NCBI GenBank assembly: GCA_038225855.1
Contig: JBBRQU010000002.1
Coordinates: 214,385 to 278,384 of the forward strand
Length of the DNA stretch: 64,000 nucleotides
Origin: CAHJXF01 sp038225855
GTDB taxonomy: Bacteria > Pseudomonadota > Gammaproteobacteria > Burkholderiales > Burkholderiaceae_D
Direction of reading: 5' to 3'
In this document: one piece after another, positions 44,895 through 54,288 of the stretch
Numbering within the stretch: the first letter of the stretch is position 1
Layout: each line of letters opens with the position of its first letter
Made by a program: the position numbers and the translations under genes
Notes under the pieces: generated by a model
What the model was told of the DNA's origin: nothing
The model's input: only the letters and a program-made list of their open reading frames with translations
The model's database searches: none

Positions 44895-45956
44895 ATGTAC
44901 AGCGAAAATATCGCCAATGACGTCAAGCTTTTCTCCAAAGCGTTCCTGTCGAATCAACTCGCGAGATTCGCGCCTGCCCTGTATGTAAAACTGACGAATC
45001 AGACGGGTAGAGGCGAGAAAGATATGAATACCCGTCAAATCGCCGATTATTTTATTGCCTGTTTCGACGAATATCTGGAACAACTCGACGTAAACAAGGA
45101 AAATGCATACGCATACCTGAAGGGAAAACTGATTCTGGAATACGGGCCGGGAGATATTCTGGGCGTCGCGCTGCTCATGTACGCCCATGGCGCTGAAACC
45201 GTTCATTGCGTCGATCGATTTCCGCTGCAGAAATTTACGGCAACAAATATCGAAATCTACAGGAGGCTGCTGGATGGCCTCGATGGCGAGCAGCAAGAGA
45301 GAGCTCGTGGCGCTTTTGTCGAGTACGGAAAGCCCGAAAGCGGATTCGATTCCAGCGCCATCAATTATCTGGTGACGCGGGACGGGCTGAGCGGGCGAAC
45401 GGCGCAGTACGATCTGATCATATCCAGATCCGTTCTCGAACACGTCAGCAATCTTCAAAGAACCATGGCGGATATCGCCGCATCGCTCAAAAAAGAGGGT
45501 ATTTCAATACACAAGGTCGATTTGAAAAGCCACGGTCTGGACAGGTATCAGACTTACGATTTTCTCACTTGGCCAGATGGCCTTTATAGGCTGATGTACA
45601 GCCACAAGGGATTTCCCAATCGTTGTCGAGTCGACAAATACAGAGACGTGGTGCGTCTGGCCGGTTTATCCGTCTTGAAACTCGCCCCGACCGAATTGCT
45701 GACAACGGAGAAGATCAATCTCATCGTGGACAAGGTGGCTCTCCAATTCCGCGACATTTCAACCGAGGAGCTTTCGTGGATGAGCTTCTGGATGATTGTC
45801 GCGCCCGCGGCTTCGAAGCCAAGCGGGAAGTTCAATCCACAGCGATTCGCGTCTGATGCGTCTGCAACCACTGCTCCAACATCATCAACACCCACACCAG
45901 TTCTCCGTAATAGGTCGCGTGGGCCTTCAGCAGATCCGCACGCAGTTGATCGATGA
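44895..45956 (+). CDS. SAM-dependent methyltransferase with an overlapping 3' end
   Basis: The product (353 aa) has a class I methyltransferase core with ILEYGPGDILGVALLMYAHG and VHCVDRFPLQKF, and IISRSVLEHVSNLQRTM as the motif after strand 4. Base composition is clearly AT-richer than the neighbouring XrtA genes, as if acquired separately. The frame ends 125 bp inside the convergent asparagine-synthase gene, and the last 40 or so residues are a low-complexity Ser/Thr/Pro tail, most likely read from that gene's antisense. The true domain probably ends near 45830. Substrate unknown, perhaps a sugar. Confidence 0.72.
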   Translation: MYSENIANDVKLFSKAFLSNQLARFAPALYVKLTNQTGRGEKDMNTRQIADYFIACFDEYLEQLDVNKENAYAYLKGKLILEYGPGDILGVALLMYAHGAETVHCVDRFPLQKFTATNIEIYRRLLDGLDGEQQERARGAFVEYGKPESGFDSSAINYLVTRDGLSGRTAQYDLIISRSVLEHVSNLQRTMADIAASLKKEGISIHKVDLKSHGLDRYQTYDFLTWPDGLYRLMYSHKGFPNRCRVDKYRDVVRLAGLSVLKLAPTELLTTEKINLIVDKVALQFRDISTEELSWMSFWMIVAPAASKPSGKFNPQRFASDASATTAPTSSTPTPVLRNRSRGPSADPHAVDR

Positions 45957-47625
45957 AGGAGGCGCGTACGATGCCGCGCTGCTTCAACGATTCGAGGCTC
46001 GAAAACGAGAGCTCGTTGAGCCCCTTGTCTCGACCGAGCCAGATGCCGTACGGCAATCCGAAGCCGTGTTTGGTCTTGGTAATGATCTCGTTGGGCAGGA
46101 AGTCGCGCAACGCGTGCTTGAAGAACCAGCGCAGCTTCAGGCCCTTCAACTTCAACTCGGGATCGAGCCGCTCGGCGAACGCGACCACTGCATCGTCGAG
46201 AAACGGAAACGCGACATCGACACCCGCCACCCGACAGCCCGTCACGACCTTCGGCAAGTCGTTATCGGTCAGGGTGTACTTGAGATCGAACGCGAGCATG
46301 CGGTTGACGAGGCTGTTCGCTTGCGAGCGCCCATACCACTCGCGCATCTCGCGCATCGGCTTATTCACGTCCACGTCCGCGAGGAACGCCGGCTCGAAGA
46401 TCGTCTCCACGCCGATGCGCGCGAGCAGGTTGTAGGTCTGCATGCGATCGGGCATGGGCACGCTTGCCTGACGCACATAGCTTTGCGCCTTCTTCACCAA
46501 CGGCACCGACTCCCAGAGCGAGGGCGCAAGTGCGCTCCGTATGACGTCCCTGACAAGCCTGGGCGCGCGCTCGAAGTAGTCGAACACGCGTTGTTTCGCG
46601 TAACGCGTGTTGCCGCCGAACAGTTCGTCGCCGCCGTCGCCGCCCAGCATGCGATCGACGCCGTCGGCCTTGGCCATGCGCGCGCAGTAGTAGGTGGGAA
46701 GCACCGACGAATTGCCGAAGGGCTGATCGTACGCGGCTGCGATAAGGGGAATGCTCGCGACCAGGTCGGCCGGCGTGATGTAGTACTCGTGATGATCGGT
46801 CTTGAAGTGCGCGGCCGCGATGCGCGCGTATTCCATTTCGTCGAAGCCCTCGGCGTCGAAGCCGATCGAGTAGGTGCGCGCCGGTTGGCCCGTGACCGCG
46901 CCGAGCATGCCGGCGATCGTCGACGAGTCGGTGCCGCCCGAGAGGAAAGCCGCGGGCTTCGCCGCGCCCTCGATCGCGCGCGCGACCGACGCCTTCACGG
47001 TGTCGCGGAATTCGCGTTCGAGTGCGGGGAGAGTGTCGCGCCGATGTTCGTCATGGCGCGGCGACCAGTAGGGCGTCACCGTAGCGGTCCCATCGACAAA
47101 GTGCAGCGCATGCCCGGCCAGAAGGCGCGTTACGCCGCGATAGACGGTGGAGGGGCCGGGGATGCAATGAAAATAGAGATAGTCGAAGATGCCCTGGGGG
47201 TCGAGGCCGCCCGACCCTGCGAGATCGAGCGCGCGGTCGCCGCGCAGCGACGCGGCGACTTCGCTCGCGTCGTTTGCAAAGTGCAACTTGCCCGCATCGA
47301 CGGCAAAGCAAAGCGAAGCGATGCCGAGTCGATCGACCGCGAGCAGGACTTCGTTGCGCGTGTGATCGACGAGCGCCAGTGCGAATGTGCCGTGCACGTC
47401 GTCGAGCATGCGCATGCCGCGCGCGCGGAAGGCTGCGATGATCGCATCGGCCGCGCCTTGTCCGCCTGCCGAAGCCGCCAAAGGGCCGGTGAAATACGGA
47501 AGGCCGACAATCGCTGCGCTTACACCGTCGGCTTGATGCACCGAACGCGAATCGCTGCTGACGAGTGACTGTTCCGATATCGGAAGCGCGTGTTCGAAGC
47601 GTCCGCGCAGGGTCGGTCGGCTCAT
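45832..47625 (-). CDS. Asparagine synthase-related protein lacking the N-terminal cysteine
   Basis: The product (597 aa) has the asparagine synthase C-terminal domain, with PP-loop FLSGGTDSSTIAGM and LGGDGGDELFGGNTRY, and an N-terminal region resembling a glutaminase domain (GMRMLDDVHGTFALALVDH). It begins MSRPTLRGRFEH, without the MCG nucleophile motif, so glutamine hydrolysis is probably lost. It may use free ammonia or act as an ATP-dependent ligase. It is a paralogue of the amidotransferase at 36661 and the only minus-strand gene in the cassette. Its 3' end overlaps the convergent methyltransferase. Confidence 0.85.
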   Translation of the reverse strand: MSRPTLRGRFEHALPISEQSLVSSDSRSVHQADGVSAAIVGLPYFTGPLAASAGGQGAADAIIAAFRARGMRMLDDVHGTFALALVDHTRNEVLLAVDRLGIASLCFAVDAGKLHFANDASEVAASLRGDRALDLAGSGGLDPQGIFDYLYFHCIPGPSTVYRGVTRLLAGHALHFVDGTATVTPYWSPRHDEHRRDTLPALEREFRDTVKASVARAIEGAAKPAAFLSGGTDSSTIAGMLGAVTGQPARTYSIGFDAEGFDEMEYARIAAAHFKTDHHEYYITPADLVASIPLIAAAYDQPFGNSSVLPTYYCARMAKADGVDRMLGGDGGDELFGGNTRYAKQRVFDYFERAPRLVRDVIRSALAPSLWESVPLVKKAQSYVRQASVPMPDRMQTYNLLARIGVETIFEPAFLADVDVNKPMREMREWYGRSQANSLVNRMLAFDLKYTLTDNDLPKVVTGCRVAGVDVAFPFLDDAVVAFAERLDPELKLKGLKLRWFFKHALRDFLPNEIITKTKHGFGLPYGIWLGRDKGLNELSFSSLESLKQRGIVRASFIDQLRADLLKAHATYYGELVWVLMMLEQWLQTHQTRIAVD

Positions 47626-47788
47626 CGGGTCTGAAGATCGTTATGCTTCGGCGCGGCATGGCCATCAAATGCAGACAGCGCCCGCGCGCTCACGCCTCTT
47701 GCTGGCCGGCGATGATACGCGAAAGGTGCGGTCGCGGCGCCGGGCCGATCGATGGTCAAAACCGCTGAATCAGGCAGAGTCGCAATCC

Positions 47789-49285
47789 ATGGAAGCAATC
47801 AACAAGAGCATGGCCAAAGGCGTCATGTGGACGATCTTGTTCAAGTTCGTCACGCGAGGCATCGGCCTAATCAGTACCGTCGTGCTGGCGCGTCTGCTGG
47901 TTCCTGCGGATTTCGGCTTGGTGGCGATGGCCATGGCCATCATCGCGGGTCTGGAGGTTCTGAGCGCGTTCAACGTGGATACGGTGCTGATCCAGAACCA
48001 GAATGCCGAGCGCAAGCATTACGACACTGCGTGGACTTTCAATTTCATCGCAGGCACCGTACAGGCGGTTATTCTTGTTTTCATCGCTCCGCTGATTGCA
48101 CATTTATACAACGAACCGCGCCTGCAACTCATCGTTTATCTTCTGGCTTTGGGACGCCTCGTATCCGGAGTCGAAAACATCGGCATGGTGGCATTTCGCA
48201 AGGAGTTGCAGTTTCACAAGGATTTCAAATTCCAGGTCATCAGAAAAATGATCGGCTTCACTATAACTATAGGCTTGGCTTTGTGGTTGAGAAGTTATTG
48301 GGCGCTTGTCGGCGGTATGCTGGCGGGGACATTTGCAGGCGTGGCGCTCAGTTATGCCATGCAGCCCTATCGGCCAAGATTCTCCCTTTCCGCAATGAGC
48401 GAGTTATTTCATTTCTCGAAATGGCTGCTGATCAATAATGGGCTTTATTTCGCGATCCATGAATCGAGCAGTTTCATTCTTGGCAAGTTGGGCGGTGCAA
48501 GCGCATTGGGATTGTATTCGGTGTCCTATGAAATTTCGAATCTTCCGTCGACCGATCTGGTTGCGCCGATCAACCGCGCGATTTTCCCGGGCTACGCGAA
48601 GATGGCCGGCGATCTTGGCGTCCTGAGGCAAGGATTTCTCAACGTCCTTTCGGCCATTGCAATATTTGTGTTGCCGATTGGCGCAGGACTGGCGCTGACT
48701 GCCGACCCGCTGGTCCATTTGATGCTGGGAGCGCAGTGGGCGAGCGCCGTGCCGCTGATCCAGGTTCTCGCGATCGCCGGGGTGATTTCGGCTCTGGGAA
48801 CCAATCAGGGCGCCGTCTATCTTGCGCTGGGCCGCCCCAGGGTCCTGACCGTTCTTGCCGTGCTCCACGCTGGGCTGCTCTTGCCGCTTCTGGTCTGGGG
48901 CGCCAGGCGCAACGGGGCAATGGGGGCGGCCGAAGCGACGCTGTTGGTCGGGGTGGTTACGATGCCGATCAATTTCGTGGTGCTGTTGAAAAACATCGAG
49001 CTTCGCGCATCGGAGGTAGCGAAAATATTATGGCGGCCGCTCGCAGCTACGGGTTTCATGATCGTGGCGGTAAGGCTGGTGCTTGAATGGGCGCCGGCAG
49101 GGAACACGTTCCTGGTCTATCTCTCGCAATTGCTGATTGCGACGATGGCCGGAGGCGCCGTCTATATTGCGGCTGTCGTATTGTTGTGGAAATCGACGGG
49201 GATGCAACCGGGCATCGAGCAACTGTTATTGACAAGAGTGTCAAATCAATTCAAGCGAAGCTTCGCAAAGGGTCAACGCTTGTGA
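47789..49285 (+). CDS. Polysaccharide flippase (Wzx/PST family)
   Basis: The product (498 aa) has 12-14 hydrophobic segments and starts with KGVMWTILFKFVTRGIGLIS, followed by RLLVPADFGLVAMAMAIIAG, the entry typical of MOP-superfamily flippases in exopolysaccharide clusters. It should translocate undecaprenyl-linked repeat units across the inner membrane. It is divergent from the asparagine-synthase gene; the 163 bp between them (47626-47788) hold no clear promoter that I can identify. The stop overlaps the GTG of the next gene (GTGA). Confidence 0.9.
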   Translation: MEAINKSMAKGVMWTILFKFVTRGIGLISTVVLARLLVPADFGLVAMAMAIIAGLEVLSAFNVDTVLIQNQNAERKHYDTAWTFNFIAGTVQAVILVFIAPLIAHLYNEPRLQLIVYLLALGRLVSGVENIGMVAFRKELQFHKDFKFQVIRKMIGFTITIGLALWLRSYWALVGGMLAGTFAGVALSYAMQPYRPRFSLSAMSELFHFSKWLLINNGLYFAIHESSSFILGKLGGASALGLYSVSYEISNLPSTDLVAPINRAIFPGYAKMAGDLGVLRQGFLNVLSAIAIFVLPIGAGLALTADPLVHLMLGAQWASAVPLIQVLAIAGVISALGTNQGAVYLALGRPRVLTVLAVLHAGLLLPLLVWGARRNGAMGAAEATLLVGVVTMPINFVVLLKNIELRASEVAKILWRPLAATGFMIVAVRLVLEWAPAGNTFLVYLSQLLIATMAGGAVYIAAVVLLWKSTGMQPGIEQLLLTRVSNQFKRSFAKGQRL

Positions 49286-50475
49286 ATCAGGCAAAACCGG
49301 GCATGAATGACGCGGGGAAGCGCAAATTGAAACTGTCGATTGTTTCGATGAACCTTTCGACCAACTGCACCAATCGGTGCGTGCGCATCGCAGAAGCATT
49401 GAGCGGCGAATATGAAGTGGAAATAGTAGGAACGACATTCGGCGTCGGGACCCGCTGGGGCGAGGGCTTGTGGCCGCCGCTGGAGGGCGTTTCGATTCCG
49501 ATTCGTGCGGTGCGAGGCGGCTATCTCCCGGGCTATCTCAAGTCGATCCGGGCGCTTCTGTCTGCGATCGACGGTGACGTGATCATTGCCTGCAAACCGA
49601 GATTCCCGAGCCTGGGTGTGGCGCTCATCAAGAAGGTGTTGTCCGGCAAGCCGGTGATACTGGACGTCGACGATGACGAGCTTGCGCAGACCCTGCCTGG
49701 AAAACGCGCGTCTCTCCCAAAACAGTTGATCAACACGGGTGGATATCTTTTCACCCGGATGACGCATCCCTTCTGGAAATTCGCGGACGGAATCTTTACG
49801 GTTTCAGAGCATTTCCGCAATACCTATGGAGGTGTGATTGTTTCGCATGGACGGGATCCAGACGAGCTGAACCCGGCGAAATACGACCGGACCAAAATCC
49901 GCAATGACTTGAATATCGACGTCGAAGACACCGTGATTGGCTTCGTTGGTTCACCTCAACAGCAAAAGGGGATAGATCTGATTCTGGAAGCCATCAGGAA
50001 ATTGAACAATGAAAAACTGAAGCTCATGATCGTCGGGGCGGAGGACAATGATGCCTATCTCGCCAGCCTCAAACAGCAATACGGGTCGTCGATGATGACC
50101 GTAACGCCCCAACCCATCGAGAAAATTCCGTACTATCTGACCGCGATCGATCTGGTGGTGCTTCCGCAGAGAAAAGTGCCGGAAAGTCTTGGACAGATGC
50201 CGGCGAAACTGACCGACGCCATGGCCATGGCAAAGCCCGTCATCGCATCGGGGCTTGCCGACATTCCGCTGCACCTGGAAGGCCGCGGTCTGATCGTCGA
50301 GCCCGGGAATCTGGACGATTTAGCGCGTGCAATCGAGTGGGTGCTCGATAACCGACAGGACGCGCAGGAAATGGGAATGAGAGCCCGGGAGTATTTTTTG
50401 GAGAAGCTGACCCTTGCCGCGATGTTGACGGCAATGCGTCCGGAAATCGAACGCACCGCAAAGCGAATGGCTTGA
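49282..50475 (+). CDS. Glycosyltransferase family 4
   Basis: The product (397 aa) has N-terminal KLSIVSMNLSTNCTNRCVRIAEAL and a long first domain with CKPRFPSLGVALIKK and ILDVDDDELAQ. The donor domain has FVGSPQQQKGIDLILEAI, MIVGAEDNDAYLASLK and KLTDAMAMAKPVIAS. A GTG at 49282 overlaps the flippase stop; an ATG at 49303 is also possible. The AT-richer base use and position suggest it is part of the acquired cassette. Donor and acceptor are unknown. Confidence 0.86.
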   Translation: MNQAKPGMNDAGKRKLKLSIVSMNLSTNCTNRCVRIAEALSGEYEVEIVGTTFGVGTRWGEGLWPPLEGVSIPIRAVRGGYLPGYLKSIRALLSAIDGDVIIACKPRFPSLGVALIKKVLSGKPVILDVDDDELAQTLPGKRASLPKQLINTGGYLFTRMTHPFWKFADGIFTVSEHFRNTYGGVIVSHGRDPDELNPAKYDRTKIRNDLNIDVEDTVIGFVGSPQQQKGIDLILEAIRKLNNEKLKLMIVGAEDNDAYLASLKQQYGSSMMTVTPQPIEKIPYYLTAIDLVVLPQRKVPESLGQMPAKLTDAMAMAKPVIASGLADIPLHLEGRGLIVEPGNLDDLARAIEWVLDNRQDAQEMGMRAREYFLEKLTLAAMLTAMRPEIERTAKRMA

Positions 50476-50484
50476 CAAGCGTTT

Positions 50485-51465
50485 ATGGAAGACCAGACAC
50501 CGATCCGCATTTCCCTGGTCATTCCCGTATATCGCGGGGAGCGGACCTTGCCGACCATTCTGGCCGAGATCGCTCCGCTGACGGTCGAGCAGGTCAGTCG
50601 CGCGGGACACCGGTTCGTGATCGCTGAAGTCCTGCTCGTTCACGACTGCGGACCCGATCGGTCCGACAAGGTCCTCGAAGAACTCGCAACGCAGTACGCG
50701 TTCGTGCGTCCGGTCTGGCTTTCGCGCAACTATGGTCAGCATGCAGCGACGCTCGCTGGAATGGCCAGCGCGACCGGCGATTGGGTGGTGACGATAGACG
50801 AAGACGGACAGCAGGATCCAACCGATATCCAGACCCTGCTCGACCATGCGATGGGGTCATCGCTTCAACTCGTTTACGCGCAACCGCTCAATCCACCTCC
50901 TCATGGCTGGATGCGCAATGCATTCAGTCAAGCCGCGAAGTCGATTACTTCCAAGGTGCTCGGCAACGACCGAATCGGCCGCTTCAACAGTTTTCGTCTG
51001 GTCGACGGAGAAATTGCGCGCACGCTCGCCGCATATTGCGGAAACGGTGTTTATCTCGACGTTGCGCTTTTCTGGATTACTTCGCGCATCGGGCATGCGC
51101 CGATACGTTTGCGCAATGAAATGGATCGGCCTTCGGGATATTCCTATTTCCGCTTGCTCGGCCATTTCTGGAACCTGATTCTCACCACCGGGACGCGGCC
51201 TCTGAGATTGATCACGCTGGTCGGACTGGCGTCGGTGCTCCTGGCCATCGTCATTGCCGCAAATGCGGCCTACGGGCGATTGACCGGCGGGATCGAAGTG
51301 CAGGGTTGGGCCTCGCTCGTGATCGTCGTCGCATTCTTTTCGGGCAGCATACTGATGGCGCTCGGAGTCATCGCCGAATATCTCGCGGTGACGATGGGTA
51401 TCGTGATGGGCAAGCCGCTCTATGTCGTGAGCACGCGTCCCACGCGTCCATCGGCCGATCGATGA
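50485..51465 (+). CDS. GtrB/DPM1-like glycosyltransferase family 2
   Basis: The product (326 aa) has a GT-A domain (RISLVIPVYRGERTLPTIL, SRNYGQHAATLAGM and the metal-binding IDEDGQQDP) followed by two C-terminal helices (LITLVGLASVLLAIVIAAN and WASLVIVVAFFSGSILMAL), the GtrB/ArnC arrangement. Such enzymes load a sugar onto undecaprenyl phosphate on the cytoplasmic side. A GtrA gene lies 2.4 kb downstream, completing a GtrA/GtrB pair. The stop overlaps the next ATG. Confidence 0.9.
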   Translation: MEDQTPIRISLVIPVYRGERTLPTILAEIAPLTVEQVSRAGHRFVIAEVLLVHDCGPDRSDKVLEELATQYAFVRPVWLSRNYGQHAATLAGMASATGDWVVTIDEDGQQDPTDIQTLLDHAMGSSLQLVYAQPLNPPPHGWMRNAFSQAAKSITSKVLGNDRIGRFNSFRLVDGEIARTLAAYCGNGVYLDVALFWITSRIGHAPIRLRNEMDRPSGYSYFRLLGHFWNLILTTGTRPLRLITLVGLASVLLAIVIAANAAYGRLTGGIEVQGWASLVIVVAFFSGSILMALGVIAEYLAVTMGIVMGKPLYVVSTRPTRPSADR

Positions 51466-52409
51466 CGATCGCCTGGGTGATCGGGCGCGGGGGTCTGTTG
51501 GGCTCGGCGTTGTCGCGGGCGCTCGCGCGCAGCGGCAGCGTCTTGTTCGAGCAAAGCGATCGATTTGCGTGGCGCAAGCCGGAGTTGCTGCAAACGCAGA
51601 TCGATGAGACGGCGCGAGCCTTCGCAGAAGCCGCAGCCGAAGCCGGGCGCTGGGAAATCTATTGGGCCGCGGGCGTCGGCACTTTGATGAGTGCCGAAGG
51701 CGAATTCGCTTCGGAGACCCGCGCGTTGGCGCTATTGCTCGATGCGATCGCACGAAACAGAATTTTGCAGTCCCGCCGCAGCGTCTTCACGCTTGCGAGT
51801 TCTGCCGGGGCGATCTACGGGGGTTCGCGCGAGCCGCTGATCAGCGAGGCAACGCCCGTCGCCCCCACGAGCGCATACGCGCGCGCCAAGCTCGAGCACG
51901 AGGCGATGGTGGCACGCTTCGCAATCGAAAGCGGCACAAGCGCGCTCGTCGCTCGCATTTCCACTCTCTATGGCGTGGGCCAATCAAGCGCCAAGGCGCA
52001 GGGTTTGCTCACTCATATTTCGCGTTGCATTATTCGCAACCGACCGATCCAGATCTTCGTTCCGCTCGACACCATTCGCGACTACATTTCCGCCGACGAT
52101 GCTGCGGCGATGCTGGTCGAAGCCGCGAGGCCCGGTTTCGAACCGGGAAGTACGCGAGTCAAGATCATCGCGTCCGAACGCCCCACAACCATCGGCGAAA
52201 TCGTTTCGGTCTTCAAGCGCGTCGCGCGCCGTCCCCCCAGAATCATGACCAGCGCGACGCCGGCATCGAGTATTTATGCGCGGCGAATGCAATTCAGATC
52301 GGTCGTCCCGCCGCTGAGCTATACGCGGGTACGAACGCCTTTGCTGGTCGGAATCAGTCAGGTCATGGCAGCCGAACGGATGCGCTTCGTGGCCGCATCA
52401 TTGCCGTGA
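51462..52409 (+). CDS. NAD-dependent epimerase/dehydratase family protein
   Basis: The product (315 aa) is an extended short-chain dehydrogenase. It starts AWVIGRGGLLGSALSRAL with a modified GxGxxG, and has the catalytic SAYARAKLEHE (Y-x3-K) motif with the preceding Ser in TLASSAGAIYGGS. It resembles nucleotide-sugar epimerases or dehydratases, but the precise reaction cannot be read. It overlaps the GT2 stop (TGATG) and precedes another GT2 by 10 bp. Confidence 0.85.
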   Translation: MTIAWVIGRGGLLGSALSRALARSGSVLFEQSDRFAWRKPELLQTQIDETARAFAEAAAEAGRWEIYWAAGVGTLMSAEGEFASETRALALLLDAIARNRILQSRRSVFTLASSAGAIYGGSREPLISEATPVAPTSAYARAKLEHEAMVARFAIESGTSALVARISTLYGVGQSSAKAQGLLTHISRCIIRNRPIQIFVPLDTIRDYISADDAAAMLVEAARPGFEPGSTRVKIIASERPTTIGEIVSVFKRVARRPPRIMTSATPASSIYARRMQFRSVVPPLSYTRVRTPLLVGISQVMAAERMRFVAASLP

Positions 52410-52419
52410 CAATGAATTC

Positions 52420-53265
52420 ATGACTCCGATCGCTCGCCCGCTCGTCTCGATTTGTATTCCAACCTATCGCGGCGCCGCCTTTCTGCCGGCGACGATCGAG
52501 TCCGTTCTTCGTCAGTCGTACAGCGACTTCGAAATCTGGATCGTCGACGACGCGTCGCCGGACGATACGGCCGATGTCGTCGGCGCTTTCAGGGATCCGA
52601 GAATTCGCTACGTGCGCAACGAGCGCAATCTGGGACCCAATGGCAATTGGAATCGCTGCCTGGAACTGGCGCAAGGCAAGTATTACAAACTGCTTCCGCA
52701 CGACGACCTGATCGAACCGGACTCGCTGTTCGATCACGTCGCGATTTTCGAGGCCGACGCCGAAGAAGAGATCGCGCTGGTCTTCGGGTCGCGCCTGATT
52801 ATCGATCGCCGTGGTCGCCCGTACTTCAACCGCGGCCTGCGAGGAACGCAAGCGGGGCGCATCGAGGGCCGGGCGCTGATTCGGCGGTGTGTTCGCGCCG
52901 GAGCGAATCTGATCGGCGAACCCGGCAATGGACTGATCCGCCGGTCCGTCACCGAGCGGGTGGGTCCGTACGACGCCGGCCATCCCTATCTTGTCGATCT
53001 CGACTATTGGTTTCGCGTTCTCATGCATGGCGATGCGTATTACACCTGCAAGCGCAGTTCCTGTTTTCGTGTTTTGCAAGGATCCTGGAGCGTGGCGTTG
53101 GGTTTGAAGCAATATCAGGACTTCAAAGGATTTGTAGAAAAATTCGCGAATGTTCCTGAATGCACCATTTCCCGAACCGATAAGGCCGTTGGATTCGCAA
53201 AGGCGCGTATCAACACCTTCGCCCGCGCATTGCTCTATCGATCGCTATTCAGGGAGAAATCATGA
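52420..53265 (+). CDS. Glycosyltransferase family 2
   Basis: The product (281 aa) has a GT-A domain: PLVSICIPTYRGAAFLPATI, FEIWIVDDASPDDTADVV, NERNLGPNGNWNRCLELAQG and KLLPHDDLIEPDSL with the metal-site acidic pair. No C-terminal helices are present, so it is a soluble inverting transferase. It probably adds one residue to the repeat unit. It overlaps the following methyltransferase start (ATGA). Confidence 0.88.
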   Translation: MTPIARPLVSICIPTYRGAAFLPATIESVLRQSYSDFEIWIVDDASPDDTADVVGAFRDPRIRYVRNERNLGPNGNWNRCLELAQGKYYKLLPHDDLIEPDSLFDHVAIFEADAEEEIALVFGSRLIIDRRGRPYFNRGLRGTQAGRIEGRALIRRCVRAGANLIGEPGNGLIRRSVTERVGPYDAGHPYLVDLDYWFRVLMHGDAYYTCKRSSCFRVLQGSWSVALGLKQYQDFKGFVEKFANVPECTISRTDKAVGFAKARINTFARALLYRSLFREKS

Positions 53266-53870
53266 TGGGCGAGGAGTTTGGTGACCGATATGCCGCGTCA
53301 CAAATGGCGCGGCGCGCGAGTCCGATACGCAGGTGGGTCAAGCAGGCCTATCTCGACCGCGTGCTTGGTCGCGTTGAGGGACCCACGTTGGACGTCGGAT
53401 GCGGAGCAGGCCAATTGCTCGAGCAGTTGCCTACCGGATCGATGGGACTCGAGGTCAATCCCATCCTGGTCGGAGATCTGTCGTCCAGAGGCATTCGCGT
53501 ATTGCAGATCACGGGCAGGCCCGACCGGATCGAGCTCGGCGACTTCGCCCTTGGAACATTCCAGACGCTGGTGCTCTCGCACGTGCTCGAGCATTTCGAG
53601 AATGCGGCTCGGGTATTTGAAATGCTGCTGGAAGACTGCGCTGCGCGAGGAATCGCGCGCGTAATCATCGTCGTGCCTGGAAAGGTGGGGTACGAAAGCG
53701 ATTCCACACATAAGACCTTCGTCACGCTCGACTACATCGAGAGCAATAACTTGACATCGCACGCAGGTTTCACGCTTGGGCATCGCTCTTATTTTCCCGG
53801 AAACTTCGAGTCGATCGGAAAATTGTTCATCTATCATGAACTGATGCTGGTCTACGATCGTGTCGGTTGA
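53262..53870 (+). CDS. SAM-dependent methyltransferase
   Basis: The product (202 aa) has TLDVGCGAGQLLEQLPTGSMG (motif I), LEVNPILVGDL and LVLSHVLEHFENAARVFEML (post-motif). It is a class I methyltransferase of unknown substrate. It lies between a GT2 and a GtrA gene and overlaps both (ATGA at the start; about 11 bp at the end), so it is part of the same transcript. Confidence 0.86.
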   Translation: MMGEEFGDRYAASQMARRASPIRRWVKQAYLDRVLGRVEGPTLDVGCGAGQLLEQLPTGSMGLEVNPILVGDLSSRGIRVLQITGRPDRIELGDFALGTFQTLVLSHVLEHFENAARVFEMLLEDCAARGIARVIIVVPGKVGYESDSTHKTFVTLDYIESNNLTSHAGFTLGHRSYFPGNFESIGKLFIYHELMLVYDRVG

Positions 53871-54288
53871 GCGCGTTGCCGTGAAGCTGCAGATTCCAAG
53901 AGCCGGCCGCACGGGCATACCGCAGCTTGTGCGATTCGTTTTAGTTGGCATTGTCAATACCGGCTTCAGTTACGCCATTTATGCCGGGCTCCTCTTTTTT
54001 GGACTTGGCTACGCGATTGCGAATTTGATCGCTCTGTTGGTCGGCATCCTCTTCAGCTTCAAGACGCAGGGCATCCTGGTGTTCAATAATTCGGATAATC
54101 GTCTGCTGTTCAGGTTTGCGCTGGCTTGGTCGCTGATTTACCTGTTCAATATTTTTATTATTGGACGTTTCATCGCTTTTGGGCTGAATCCATATATTAG
54201 CGGAGCGCTTGCGCTTCCATTCGCAGTTTTGTCATCCTATTTCGCGCAAAAATATTTTGTTTTTCGTCAAGTCGACCCAGATAGATGA
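53860..54288 (+). CDS. GtrA family flippase-like membrane protein
   Basis: The product (142 aa) has four helices: VRFVLVGIVNTGFSYAIYAGLLFFG, IANLIALLVGILFSFKTQGIL, and two more near 95 and 120. Charge and length match GtrA, thought to flip undecaprenyl-phosphate sugars. The GTG start overlaps the methyltransferase gene; a GTG at 53881 is a shorter alternative. The C-terminus overlaps the next gene by 4 bp. With the GtrB-like protein upstream and the GT39-like proteins downstream, it forms the first Gtr-like module. Confidence 0.85.
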   Translation: MSVERVAVKLQIPRAGRTGIPQLVRFVLVGIVNTGFSYAIYAGLLFFGLGYAIANLIALLVGILFSFKTQGILVFNNSDNRLLFRFALAWSLIYLFNIFIIGRFIAFGLNPYISGALALPFAVLSSYFAQKYFVFRQVDPDR

